NCBI GenBank assembly: GCA_021613535.1 | Contig: CP075495.1 | Span: 5,704,001 to 5,768,000, forward strand | From: Adineta vaga | Lineage: Eukaryota > Rotifera | Direction: 5' to 3' | Length of the DNA: 64,000 bases | In this document: positions 1-12,344 of the stretch, piece after piece | How positions within the stretch are numbered: the stretch's first letter is position 1 | Layout: every line of letters starts with the position of its first letter | The notes under the pieces: generated by a model | Seen by the model: the letters and a program-made list of their open reading frames with translations, nothing else | Told to the model about the DNA's origin: nothing | The model's database searches: none | Position numbers and translations under genes: made by a program

Positions 1-13
1 TATTTTTCTTTAG

Positions 14-1779
14 AAACACCTAGTTATTATAAACCAGACGGTCCATCTTCTACTCAAACATCGGAATTATCAGGTAACGAAATCATTTTACTTGATCTTC
101 AAAGTTTTACCTTATTCAATAAATTTCCCTAAAGGACCTATTGATACAAATGGTACCGGTGAAATATCTAACCAGACAAATTTAATTGGTAAAACAATTC
201 TACTCAATGATCAACAGTGTTATATCAAAGGAAAGTTTTTGTGTGGTACAGAAAATTTGTATGCATTAGAAAGTGAAAAACCAATAAGAGGATACAGTGG
301 ACACTGTCCTAAATGTAATCAGATGCATGTGGTATTCAATGACGCAAATAGAGGATTTTATGCTTCGGTCACAAGTATTCATGATCATGTACAAAAACAA
401 AAGCTAAATAATGAACGTTTAAAAGGTCGAATAACAACTGATCAACTACCTACTGTGAAAAATAACTTACCTCCACTTGATCATCCGATATTAGGCAAAA
501 ACAAAGGTATCGAAGGGGACTCTAATTCATGCTACATGGATGCAACCATCTTCTGCATGTTTGCTTACAATGATATATTTGATATTCTATTACACATGGA
601 TGTTCGATCAACTGAATTACAAAAACTACAAACAATATTACGTGAGAACATCGTTTATGTACTTCGTGATAAGAACAACGGTTTTGTTAAACGTATGATC
701 ATGTCAGAACTTGTTTCTTGTTTCAAAGAATATCTTTGTATGAGTAGGTGATGCTCTTTTCCATCTTCGTGCTCAACTAAGTGAAGCTACGCATGATTCA
801 TCATTCAAAGAGATGGAAAAAGATCCAAGTGAATTTTTACGATCCTTTGAACAGCTTTTTAGTTTTGCTCCACTCAAAACTATCGTACCTGACCAATCAC
901 CGAAACCAGATGGATCAAATATCACAACAAATATTATTTGTAAGTCTAGTTTATTCTTAGTATTCATTTGAGATTTAAATTTTTTTCATTTTGTTTCTAA
1001 CAGGGGAAATGTTTGATGCTAATCCATTTAATTTACCATCAACAAATATTGCAAGTATTTTTCGTAACTCACTTTCGGAAATTCCAGCTAAACTAGCAAT
1101 GATTCCACCTTTTCTTGTATTGATGGCACCGCGTCATACACGTTCACAACGTTCATATCGTTATATCATACCTGATCGACAAATCACTCTTGATAATGAT
1201 ATTGTACAATTAGTGTGTCTTCGATGCAACGAAACAAATCATGATAAAACAACTCCGAGTGATTTCTTTTTCTGTTCTGACTGTTATTCAAAAGAATCGA
1301 ATATTAGACCAACAACTGAAGCTACAATAGTATGTTACTGTAACAAATGTATAAGAAAAGATTTACATCCATCATCATCATCTGATACATGGCATAGTCA
1401 CGATTTACGCAAGATTGATATTAAGAAACATAAACTGAATTTGTTCGCTGTATTATGTATTGAAACAAGTCATTATGTTGCTTTTGTCAAATGTCAAAAT
1501 CGTAGTGTACAACAACATCAATGGTTATTTTTTGATAGTATGAGTGATCGAAAGTATGATGAACAGAATATATCTCTTGTGGATAAGGTTCCAGATTTTG
1601 AACGATGGATTGATGATGCCGAACGAGATACAGATCGTTTTTTTACTGATTTGGACGATCGTCGACGACAAGCGAGACCTACATCGCAAAAGTTTGATGA
1701 ACATGGTATGCGACAATTACGTTTATTTCGTGATGGTGCTTTTTTCTTTTATGAAAATTCCAATGTAAACTATCAATAA
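14..1779 (+). CDS. CYLD: CYLD-type deubiquitinase, 3' part
   Basis: Exons 14-73, 135-692, 748-939 and 1004-1779 join in frame into the last 527 residues; the 5' end lies outside the window. A CAP-Gly-like stretch (about residues 20-75) is followed by a USP-type catalytic domain. The nucleophile lies in GDSNSCYMDA (Cys about 152) and the general base in LFAVLCIETSHYVAFVK (His about 426), the latter nearly identical to vertebrate CYLD as I remember it. Between them are paired cysteines (CLRC, CSDC, CYCNKC) matching the B-box zinc module that CYLD carries inside its USP fold. CYLD removes Lys63- and Met1-linked ubiquitin and restrains NF-kB/JNK signalling. The 55-nt intron at 693-747 is inferred, because without it the frame shifts just before EKDPSEFL. 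Confidence in the family is high; individual splice sites are less certain. Confidence 0.92.
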
Positions 1780-1989
1780 AAGAAACAAAGATTTGTTTAT
1801 GCTTTATAATCAAGATATGATTTTTTTGTGCTTTTCAGTATCATATTATCGTTTCCTTCTTTTTTTACATTGTGATATTATTATTATTATTATTAATTCG
1901 AACAACAGAAGAATGCAGTTCTGTATACATATAAATTTCGCATTTCTATTATTTTCAGATTGATAAAAAAAAAGAAGTAATTCCAAAAC

Positions 1990-3193
1990 ATGACAAAACA
2001 AATCATTATCTACGGAGGTAAATATTTAAAAACAAAAGCTGAGAAAGAAACAAAATAGAATCTATTGAATTTTGAATTTTAGGTCGTGGAGCTTTAGGTG
2101 ATTGTTTAGTTCGTTATTTCAAAAGTAAAGATTTTGTAAGTAAATTGTTTTGGTATTTTTTATTCGTAGTTATGCATATTTTTGTATTAGAAAGTAACAT
2201 CAATTGATTTGAAACAAAATGAAGAAGCTGATGTTAATATTACTCTTGGCGAAGTAGAAAATTTAGAAAAGCAAGCTGAATTAATTACTGAGAGTAAATG
2301 ATTATTGAAAATATAATTCTAAGTAAACTAGATTTCAATGATTTTTATAGAAATTCAATCATCATTGAATGGAGAATCTGTTGAGGCTATTCTGAATGTT
2401 GCTGGTGGCTGGGCAGGAGGTAATGCTGGTGATAAAGGTAAACTAACAATGATTTTATTGTGATTGACATGATTTATTCTTTTTTCCTGACAGATTTCAT
2501 CAAGAATTCTGATTTAATGTTCAAGCAAAGTGTTCATTCATCATTGATTGCTGCATCATTAGCAAATAAATTTCTCAAGGAAAATGGTTTATTAACTCTA
2601 GCTGGCGCTGCAGCTGCTCTTGATTCAACACCAGGTTAATATTCTTAAATACGAAATATGTGCTGTTCTTTGACAATTGTACTATATTTGTTTTTCAGGT
2701 ATGATTGGTTATGGTGCAGCTAAAGCGGCTACAATTCATATTGGTAAAAGTCTTGCAGCAGCTGATAGTGGCATGCCAAAAAATTCATCCGTATTTACTA
2801 TTGCACCGTACGTCAATATTTTGATTTCATGAGTCAGATTCATTAGGATGTAAAAAAAGCAAAGGATAAAGCGACGGCAAATGTCACACTCGAGCAATCT
2901 TGTACAAGTCGATATCACTAGTAAACATTCTTTTTCTTTTCTTCCTCATTTAGAATCATGTTAGATACGCCAATGAATCGTAAATGGATGCCAAAAGCAG
3001 ACACAAGTACATGGACACCTTTAGAATATATTGCTGAGTATGTTGAAGTTTTTCTGAATCGATTGAAATTTAGTTCGTTTATTTTCTCAGATTATTTTAT
3101 AAGTGGATTAATGATCCTACATCACGTCCTGATAATGGTTCTGTTGTTAAATTGACAACGAAAAATAGCAATACTGAATTAAGCTACCATTGA
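1990..3193 (+). CDS. QDPR: Dihydropteridine reductase
   Basis: Eight exons (1990-2017, 2083-2135, 2191-2293, 2351-2437, 2494-2634, 2699-2807, 2954-3037, 3091-3193) give a 235-residue protein, close to the usual length of about 244. It is a short-chain dehydrogenase that recycles quinonoid dihydrobiopterin to tetrahydrobiopterin with NADH, supporting aromatic amino acid hydroxylases in the cytosol. Visible features are the dinucleotide motif YGGRGALG near residue 8, NVAGGWAGG in the middle, the catalytic YxxxK pair (Tyr142 in YGAAKAA, Lys146), and the family-specific C-terminal stretch [11 protein letters not shown] followed by TWTPLEYI. The start is the only ATG that places the Rossmann motif at the N terminus. 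It lies 210 bp downstream of CYLD on the same strand. The intron 2808-2953 is longer than its neighbours. Confidence 0.95.
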
Positions 3194-3413
3194 TAATAAT
3201 TTACCAAACGAATGCATTTATTATCTAGTCGACAAAAAGAAAACGAACAAATAGTTCAATCTTTTTTGTGGTGATAGTCTTTTATGTTTCCTTATTTTAC
3301 ACTGATCATTCCATGGTTAATTGCCTTAACTTCTATATTTTTTAATCTTTTGGTGATTGTCTATCAGTATACCTTTGTAGTATCTTTTTAGATTTGAAAA
3401 TTTGAACGAAATA

Positions 3414-6400
3414 ATGAATGAACCATTATCTTTATCTGAAATTGGCACTAGATATCTATCTAATTATCTTTTACCTTTTGTCTCTGATGAACCTATTCAT
3501 ATCTCGGAATTATCATGTTTAACACCACGTTTGGGTAATTTATTACTTAAATCAATTCTTGAATTTAGACGAACAGATTCATCTAATTCAACCGATTATT
3601 TTCTTTCATTTTTCACTAAAATTGCGTCAAAGAATGAATTGAAGTATGACAAAATAACTTATTTCAAAACCTATCCTTTTTTCTTTATTTTTCATCTAGA
3701 AAATCTGACCTACTAGTTCAATTAACTGAATTACCATTTCGTTCATGTCCATTCATAACCAATCAATCTATATCGCGATATTTATTATCTCATGAATTCA
3801 TTGAAATCATTGATTTACGTGATTGTCATGTAACATATAAAGTCATTTATTTCCTAACAAAATATTTTCCTCGTTTAACAACATTATATATTGGTCAAAC
3901 AGAAAGTCCCTTAGATCGTCATTTAACTTCATGTGAATTTTTTTCAAAAAATCATCTCGATCCGAAATATTTTCTTAAAAAATCGACACTCAAATATCTC
4001 TGCTTAGAAGGTATTTATACATCTACACGAGATGATTCAATCGAAGAATTCTTTCATACTTCATTAACACAATCAAGTGAACATATTCGGGTTCTTGATC
4101 TCTCAAGAAATTCCTCCTTAGAGCAATTGATATATATTGATTGTTTTAAACATATTCATTCATTAATACTTTATGATATCTTACCAGACACAATTGAATC
4201 CTCGATTGATTCAATATGTTCTCTAAAAACATTAGTTCTACTTGATTTATCATTCAATCGACGTTTACAAGAACCACAAAATTATTCAAAACCAACAATT
4301 ATCTTAGCAAAACTAATAAGATCTTTACCGAAATTACTTTCATTGGATATTAGTGGAACAAATCTAGCAGGTGCTTTTTCATTTGATCGTAATGAAGAAT
4401 TAGCTTATATAAAGAAAGAACTTAATATTGATGAATCAGAGTATGTGATAGACAAAAAGATGATTCAGTTTTGTCTTAAAAACAATCTTTTTTTTTTCTT
4501 CTAGAAACTTTACAATACAATCGGGTATAGCTGGTTTATTAGTATTAAAACATCAATTAGAATTTTTGGGTCTCTTTGATGTGGATGAAAGAGGTTCAGC
4601 TAGACAATCGTTACCTGCAAAAAAGGTAAATAGTAAAGAAAAGATCTGATTTATATTAGTAACAGTTGTCTGCGTTTGAATATATATCGTCTTATAACTT
4701 GGAAATCGATCGTTTTTCATTAATGAAAATTCTAATTATGTAAACTAATTTAGATCACCGGTGAACATACGGAAGAAATGATGATCACATCTTTGTCACA
4801 TTATATGGAACGATCAAGTGTGTTAACACATATTTTAGCACATTTATTTCGTTTATACAATCATAATACAATTCACAATCCATTCGACGCTGGAAAGGTT
4901 TGTAATATTATTTTTGAATTTCAATTCAATTTCATTTGAATTTTAGTTAGTAATGGATGCAATGGAAAGACATTTGTATGATCGTAGTCTTCAAACATCG
5001 GGAAGTGCATGTTTATATTATGTTGTTGATATGTTTCAAAATGAATCTGATTCAATGTTAGAAAAATATAATGATTATCTCAAAAGATTATTGATAATTA
5101 TTCTTTCTGCAATGAATGTTCATCTTCAACATTCAGCTGTAAGTAGAAAAAGTCATGTTATTTCAATCGATTAGATTGTGTTTTTTCTTTCAATAATCAG
5201 ATGATTCGCAATGGATTGTTGACAATTTCTCGAATGCAAATGCATTTACCAAATCATATTGTATGTGATAAAATAATTTTAAAAAATTCCGAATATTTTA
5301 TTGAAATATATTTAGATGAGTGCCTTTGAGGAGACAGTGAATCTTTTACTTAAATTTATTCGATTATTCTTTCATGAAACTGTTGTACATGAACAAGTTT
5401 TACTTCATAATGCTCTTTCAGTACTCAATCATATTGCATGTAGTGTAGATGGACAAGAAAAACTTTTCATTGGTCGTGTGGGTGTTATTGAAGTAAGAGA
5501 AAAGTCGTATATATTTTGTCTTTAGTCTATTCGAATGTATTGACATTAGACTGCTGTGGAAATCGTTCGTCGTTATTGGTTGAAAAAATCGAATTGTGAA
5601 ACAGTTGAAGTTGCTTGGACTCTATTATGGAATATAACAGATGAAACACCAGAAAATTGTCGACGATTTATTGAAGATAATAATGGTTTACAGGCATATT
5701 ATGATTGTTTAGAATTATGGTCAGATAAACGTGACCTTGTGAGAAATATGTTAGGTTTACTAGGAAATGTTGCTGAGGTAAAAGAATTAAGGCATTATTT
5801 AATTACTCCTATGCATATGGAAAAGTTTAGGTATGGATAAAAAGAAGAAGATTTTGTTTTCTGAAAGATTTTTATTTTCTCATTTAGAATTTTGCTGAAA
5901 CGATCATTACAAAATGATATTGAAATTCCGTATAATTGTGGTGGAATTCTTGCAAATATTCTTTCGGATGGATTTGAAGCATGGACAATAAATTCAAGTA
6001 TAGAACAACAAGTTGTTAATCAAGAAATGTATGATGCGGTACAAACATGGGATTTACGTCGACAACGAACAATTAATTATCGATCCTTAGCACCTATTTT
6101 AAGATTAATGAATGAGAATTATCCAAGTGGTTGTGTCATGTGGGCTGTGTGGGCAATGACTAATTTAACTACAGTTCTCCGTATGTTTTACTTCATATTG
6201 AGTTCTTTTCAATGTACACTTGTCTTTATTTCTAGCGGAGAAGTATTGTACATTAGTTCGAAATGAAAATGGTGAACCGTTATTAACTCAAATATTATAC
6301 AGTGATAAACTAAGTGAGGCAATCAAAAATTTAGCTCAAGCAGCACTTACAAATATTCAACGGTAAAAATGCTTTTCGAAAACACAAATAAACTTTTTTC

Positions 6401-6476
6401 TAATATTTATTCATTTAGATTTTTTGGTACACCAGTACCGATGGATATAGCAATTGATGATGAACTTGAACTTTAA
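3414..6476 (+). CDS. ZYG11-family CUL2 substrate receptor (LRR + armadillo)
   Basis: Eleven exons (3414-3643, 3700-4440, 4505-4625, 4754-4897, 4947-5138, 5201-5260, 5316-5492, 5550-5830, 5888-6180, 6236-6362, 6419-6476) encode 807 residues. The N-terminal half (about 90-340) holds leucine-rich repeats, for example LLSLDISGTNLAGAF. The C-terminal half is helical armadillo-like, with LEFLGLFD, SGSACLYYVVD, VEVAWTLLWNITDETPENC and GLLGNVAEVKELR, all typical of ZYG11/ZER1 proteins. These receptors couple CUL2-elongin ubiquitin ligase to targets, including proteins with N-terminal glycine degrons (established for vertebrate ZYG11B and ZER1). ATG 3414 is the first in-frame Met. WNITDETP and the absence of an obvious ZER1-specific N terminus favour ZYG11 over ZER1, but this is not certain. 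Its 3' end converges on the acyltransferase gene 379 bp away. Confidence 0.88.
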
Positions 6477-6855
6477 TAATTTATATATATATATATATAC
6501 GTTTGTTTTGTCTTCTCTTTTCCTTTTTCATAGATTTGATGCAGTACATTCTTTTTTGCTTTCGTTTTTATGCACGTTCATTTTTTTGTCCTTCCTTATA
6601 TTTGTATATGAACGAACAGTTTTCGTTTCTTTCTTCCAGCTAATCCTTGTCCGCGTTTGTTTGCTTGTTTGTTTCTTGTGATATTTTTGCTCTTAATCAT
6701 CATCAACAACTTGTATAGAGAGAGAGAGAAAACAAGAAATACCAAATCTTTTATATATGTATATATATATATGTATTAATGGGATATTTTTTTCTATAAA
6801 CTCACACAAAAAAATCAAAAAATACGGAAAAGTTATTTTTTATTCTTATACAGTA
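6477..6855. other. Intergenic, convergent 3' ends
   Basis: About 380 bp between the stop codons of the ZYG11-like gene (plus) and the acyltransferase (minus). It holds a TA repeat at 6481-6499, T-rich tracts, an AG tract near 6717-6729 and a second TA run near 6753-6771. It probably contains both 3' UTRs. No gene seen. Confidence 0.6.
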
Positions 6856-9707
6856 TTATCGTTGACGTTTTGGTAAAATTAATCCAAGTAGAACACCAAA
6901 TGTACGTTCAAAGACAAGATGGGTTAAAACGCCAAGTATTAATGCAAATATTAGATGACCAAAAAATATATAAAGTAATGTAATATCAGTAGCAAAAAAC
7001 AGATTCTGTTGGGCAAACATGTAATATACCATAATCATAGGATGGATTAAATAAGTTGTATATGATGTATGAGCAAAAAAGGTAAAACCACGCCATGATA
7101 AAATATTATCAATTAATGGTGCAAGACCTTTGTAACATGAAAATATAATCCATGAAATTGCTAATGGCCAAGCAATACGTGATAGAACAAAGTAAAGAAC
7201 ATAGACCCACGGTTCCATTGGTGTACCACCATCACGATGATTTGTCCAATTACCAAATATACTTGTGAGCATAAAAACGATTGTCAATGCCCATAATAAT
7301 AAATGATAAATGGGATGTAAATGTACTTTCTTTTTATCGGTTTTGAAAAGAATATATCCAAGTATAATACCAATAACATATGGGCCAGCACGACAATATG
7401 GTTTAATATATGTATCTAGAAACAAAAGAACTTCATATATTGATAAAATATGTTTTTCGCTTTACTTTACCTTCCCAAATAGCTTTTAATGTAACAAGAA
7501 TTTGTCCTTTGACATACGTATTTGCAATATTAAATCCTAATATACATGAACTTGCTGTTAAAACTCCAAATAAAATAAATGAACCAATGACGGGATAATA
7601 ATACAATGGTACAATAAGGAATGGTGCAATAAGAAATAATTGAAAATCATTTGAAACATACCAGTAATAACCCATACATCGTGTACCTCTACCATTAGGT
7701 ACAAAATTATTAATGAGAAGAAAGTAAGCCCACCAATAATTATGACAATCCGAATTTTGCATTGGAAAATCTTTCGCTGTCCATAACGGTCCTTGACCAA
7801 TGTAAGGTGTAACATATATATATAATAAAAATATCATTATATAAGGTGGTACAAGACGTAAATAACGTTCAAGATACATCATTGGCCAAAAATACCATCG
7901 AGGCATGCCACTTTTTTTTAACATACGTAACAATGATAATGTTACTAATGCAGCACTGATGAGAAAGAATGTATCGACACCATATAAGGCATTAATAATC
8001 AATTGTGAATCGAATCGTTTTTGAAAATCTAATAGATCAAGTGCATTTTGTGTAAGTAAAAAGTAACTTTGATCACCAATATAATTATATGTATGACCCC
8101 AAACAATCCATACCATAGAAATAACACGAATACCATTTAAACATTTCATTGCACCTAAAACAAAGAATTGATAATATAAATTAGATCATATGCCTCATTT
8201 AATATTCGATATTTACTTACCAGAATTTGCCATTGGTTTAAGCATCGCTGTATAAGCTGAAAGATCAATAGCAATTCGATGAAGTTTATAAATCCATTGA
8301 TTATACCATCTTTTTCGACTATTAGCTACTGTTGTTCGTTCAATTGCAGATGGATAACTCATTCCATGTAGACGAAGACGATTGGAGTACTGATATTGAT
8401 AAGCATCAAGATTCTTATAAAAAATTCCATGTGGTTGTTCTGGTGCCGATGAAAAATTACATAGTGTATGAAGATTTTGCATTGATAATGTACTTGCTGT
8501 TGCATATGGTTTATTTAATATCGAACGATAAAAACAATCATATAATGTTGCTAATACAACAATTGATGTTAAAATAGTGATGAGTACTACTGTAAAATAA
8601 TAAGAACCAGGTGGTTTAATTGGAGCTTCACATTGTACACCTTCAAGATAATGCACACTGGTTATTTGATGAATTGTTAATAATTTAAGTGTATGATTAA
8701 TAATTGCTGCAACATCTTCATTACCACAAAAATCTGGTACACAAACACCAAGATCTATAGCAGCTAATGCGACTGGATCACCAGGAAGACCTTCAACTGC
8801 ATCACCAGCTAAAGCTACTAGAGATGGATCACCACGAACTTTAGCTCGACAATAACGTCCTTGAAATTTGAATGAATCATTGGAATATTTTACTTTATGA
8901 CAACTATTCCAATTACCAAGCCAGTTTGTATTGGCAGCTAAAAGATTTGTTGGAGGTTTACCTGTCGCATCAAACATACGTAATGCCCAAATATTTTTTC
9001 TTGGATTTGCCAAGGCATCAATCCATAAACTTAAAGCTTTACGACAACCCGGTGTTTTAACGTCTTTAAGATAGACTTCGTTGAAATAAGTCTTTGCATT
9101 CGAGGGTGAATTACGTAAACCATATGCAAGAAGTTTGGCCCCATTTGCAGGCGTACCAAAACGTTTAATATAATATTTGAGATCGTACCATGTGATAGCA
9201 AGTGAACCATTTTCTCGTAGAAGCGTAATCATTCGATTTAGATCGTTGAGTAAAAACTGAAAGTCACCTAAAACAGAAATGCAAGAGTATTTTTCGTCTT
9301 CAACATTATCCATTTATTTTCAACTGACCAGGTTTATAATATTCATGATCGTTAAAAAACACAGCTATCTGTTGAAGTCCAAGTAGCAAAACTTCATCAA
9401 GTGTTGCATGATCGAATGCATCGGAATTGAACAAGACATCCGTATCTGGTGCTTTACTTTTATCACCAAAAATGATATACTCAATAGCTTCAGTCAAATA
9501 ACAATATTGATCACTGTTTGGTCGACATTTACTAACCAGAGCTTTTGATGGAAAGTCATTTTGAAAAATCTTCGGTTGATTTGCCATATTGATATTTGTA
9601 TTAATTTGACCATTATTACATCCAATTAAGGATATAAAAATAATCAAAGTGAACAGACTCAATTTTATCCAAGAAATAGACGACGACATATTACTACATA
9701 AACGCAT
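6856..9707 (-). CDS. NRF-6-like membrane acyltransferase (nose resistant to fluoxetine family)
   Basis: Four exons in transcript order (9707-9329, 9267-8221, 8154-7471, 7415-6856) give 889 residues. A hydrophobic signal peptide (about residues 14-32) leads into an extracellular NRF domain with conserved Cys (SKCRPNSDQYCYLTEAI; CVPDFCGNEDV), then a first membrane helix near VLITILTSIVVLATLYDCFY. From about residue 477 comes an acyltransferase-3 domain with many membrane segments and the hallmark KCLNGIRVISMVWIVWGHTY, whose His is the proposed catalytic residue of this superfamily. In C. elegans, nrf-6 and ndg-4 affect drug sensitivity and yolk transport; the true substrates are unknown. Such genes are commonly expanded in invertebrates. 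The start chosen is the upstream ATG; Met7 would also keep the signal peptide. Confidence 0.93.
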
Positions 9708-10530
9708 ATGAAACTGTTGAATATTTGTCTCTTCTTTTTATTTTAAAATGTTGTTCTTATGATAAGGATAAGATGTGTTTTATCTCATCTTTTTTATTAA
9801 TAAGAAGCGCGTGATTATTATTTACTCAACTAAATCTTAATATCAGACCAATAAGAAGGTGTACCTTGCTATCACCTTCAAACAGAAAGAATTTCTTGTG
9901 TAACACTATTGACGAATAAATAGCAACAAGAAAAAGAACTCGGAAATATTGTATATAGAACAAATTTGTAAATGATGGTATATTTAAGAAATAATGTAGA
10001 AATTAAATAAACATATATATATATATATATACAATTGCTTGTGAAACAAGAATCGAATGAATAAAAACGCCTTTTTTTAGAGATAACAATTTTCATTATC
10101 AATATTTCTAAAACAAAGAACAAATGTTGATAAGGTTGCTAATATAAAAATGAAAATTTTAACAGAGATACTTTTACTGATAATCAAGTAAATCTAAACA
10201 CTGCACATATAGTAGAATGGTTTTCTTTCTATCAATATACAACTTCGATAAGTAAGCGTAGAAAACAATAGATGTTTCTTATATCAAAAATATGTTAACG
10301 AAATAATAGATCTATCTTGAAAAAGTCTTGGCATTGTAAAATATTGAACTATTTAATTTCACATATATATATATATATGTATATGAAGTTTTCTACATAT
10401 TCAGTAGATCAATGAATATGTCTGTACATTTTCATCTTTCATTTAAATCACATATTTATTCTTCAATCAAATAAAACTACATGTTTCATGATAGTCTCAA
10501 TTAGTTCGATGCAATATAGCTATTCTATAA
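9708..10530. other. Intergenic with AT repeat
   Basis: About 820 bp upstream of the acyltransferase and downstream of the secreted orphan. It holds a TA repeat around 10013-10031 and another at 10362-10377. No convincing ORF or RNA gene seen. Confidence 0.5.
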
Positions 10531-11121
10531 TCAAAAAATAATTTGTGTTCGTCGTTGTACAACAGCAAATCCAACAAGATACAATTCAATTGGATATTCA
10601 TTACTAAATAAACGTAAATCATAGACAGATGCCCAAGGTGATACTTGCATATAATCTGCATAGATTTTATTTGTCATTAATCCATCACGAAATCGTACAG
10701 TATTTAATGATGACATCTCCGGTGTACGTGGTGGTGATAATTCAATAATAATTTGTTGATAGTAATTCAATTCGATAGCATAGATAAGTGCCGATCGTTG
10801 ATAAATTCGTCCATCAATCCATATTCCCAAACGTGGATCAAGTATACGAAAAGTGAATACTTGATTCGATCCGAGAAAGGTATCAATACGTGCCACAATA
10901 ATAAAATCATTCAATGGTAAAATAGATTTAATAGTTCCTGAATAAGTGAGAGAATATTGTGTTTCAAGACGATAAATCAATCGACCACCATTATTTGTAA
11001 ATACTGAATAGGAATTATATTGATATGAATTACGAAAATCCTGTTTGATTACATATTGTTGTCCATGAATAAAACTAATTGTTATTATTAAAACAATACT
11101 TTGAAGGAAGAACGGTTTCAT
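10531..11121 (-). CDS. Secreted orphan protein, single exon
   Basis: A 196-residue ORF begins at the first true ATG (11121); in-frame sequence further upstream has no Met. The N terminus MKPFFLQSIVLIITISFIHG is a clear signal peptide, with predicted cleavage before QQYVIKQDF. The mature part (about 175 residues) alternates hydrophobic and polar residues, is rich in Tyr, Ile, Arg and Ser, and has no cysteine after the signal, which suggests a beta-rich extracellular domain. Internal stretches such as FTFRILDPRLGIWIDGR and WASVYDLRLFSNEYPIELYLVGFA look well conserved in style, but I do not recognise the family. No intron is needed, unlike most neighbours. I assign no function. Confidence 0.7.
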   Translation of the reverse strand: MKPFFLQSIVLIITISFIHGQQYVIKQDFRNSYQYNSYSVFTNNGGRLIYRLETQYSLTYSGTIKSILPLNDFIIVARIDTFLGSNQVFTFRILDPRLGIWIDGRIYQRSALIYAIELNYYQQIIIELSPPRTPEMSSLNTVRFRDGLMTNKIYADYMQVSPWASVYDLRLFSNEYPIELYLVGFAVVQRRTQIIF

Positions 11122-12344
11122 TACGTAGTATAGCAACTATACAAGAAGTAGCAATAACTTGTGAATCTTTTTTTTTCTACTCTAAAGTTTCTACCAATTG
11201 TTCTTTCTTTTCTTCTTCTTCTTTTATTATTGATTGACATGAACAAATAAATTCAAATGATCATATATCACGAAGCACTATCAATTGACAAGTTTTTTTT
11301 GAATAAACAGAAACAATATTAAAAAAATTGAATCTTATATAACTTTACAATAATGTATATAAGCAATATACTTTTTTAATGAAATATTTCTAAGTATGCC
11401 ATAAGTGTTTTAATTTTATTCAGTAGTTGAAAATTAATCACTGTTAGTAACTTAATAATAAGTATGTTTCACTAGAATTTGTTAAGGTATAATGTTGTAT
11501 TACCATTATACGATGATTGATGTACTGTAAATTGTCAGTGTGTCAAAAGAATAGCAACAATTTAGTCAATAAATTCTCTCTGTATATGTATATGTGCATA
11601 CGAGGATAAATGAGTAAACGAAAAGTTATATGTCAACTTATTTATATAAATTAACTCTTTCGAATTTGTCTCGAAGTCATTCATTATTTGTATAGAATAA
11701 CAAAAAGATAAATTCTCCATATGTTTATAGTATGAAATAATTAACATAGTTATCTCGAATCGAAATTCTTTCATACATTATTTTCTTTTACATACTAAGT
11801 ATATGTCAATAAATGATCCAGCGTTCATTGTATATCTAACCTTTTTTGCTTCTAGTAGAGAATTCTATTGAATAGAAAATGATATGCACGCTTATTTTAA
11901 GCGTTACCGTTGTCTTCTTTTGTCATTTCATCTTATATAGAACAATGCATACATGCATACACACATAGAAACAACGAAATACAATACGCACAAAGCAGTG
12001 AACGTGAAAGACTGATGGTGCAAAAAGACACGCCTTTTGTGCAAACAGAACATAGAAAAAAAGGACGAAAAAAGAAAAAGAAAAAGAAAATCGCTGTACA
12101 TAAAGAGTCAAACAGAGAGAAAGAGAAAGTGTGAGAAAAAATTGATTGATACTCTTTACATGATCGATGAACAAGAGATTTGTTTTTCGTTCTCCCTGCA
12201 TACTTCTTTGTTTTTTTTTTGCTTAAATGCTTGAAGTATTGTGTCTCAACAAAACAAAAGAAAAAAACAGCTCCAAATAAACAAAAAAAACAAATTGATC
12301 GACAAGTTCCGGAAAAGAACAGCGAAAAAAACAGATCCATATCA
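11122..12344. other. Intergenic, low complexity
   Basis: About 1.2 kb downstream of the finger-containing ZNF608/609-like gene. It holds an A-rich purine tract (12055-12135) and long T/A runs. Several short ORFs overlap here on both strands, but all are low-complexity (poly-Lys or poly-Phe) and none looks coding. It probably includes that gene's 3' UTR. Confidence 0.5.

Noticed and set aside
2736-2918. Minus-strand 60-codon ORF inside QDPR
   Set aside because: Antisense to a QDPR exon and intron; no features.
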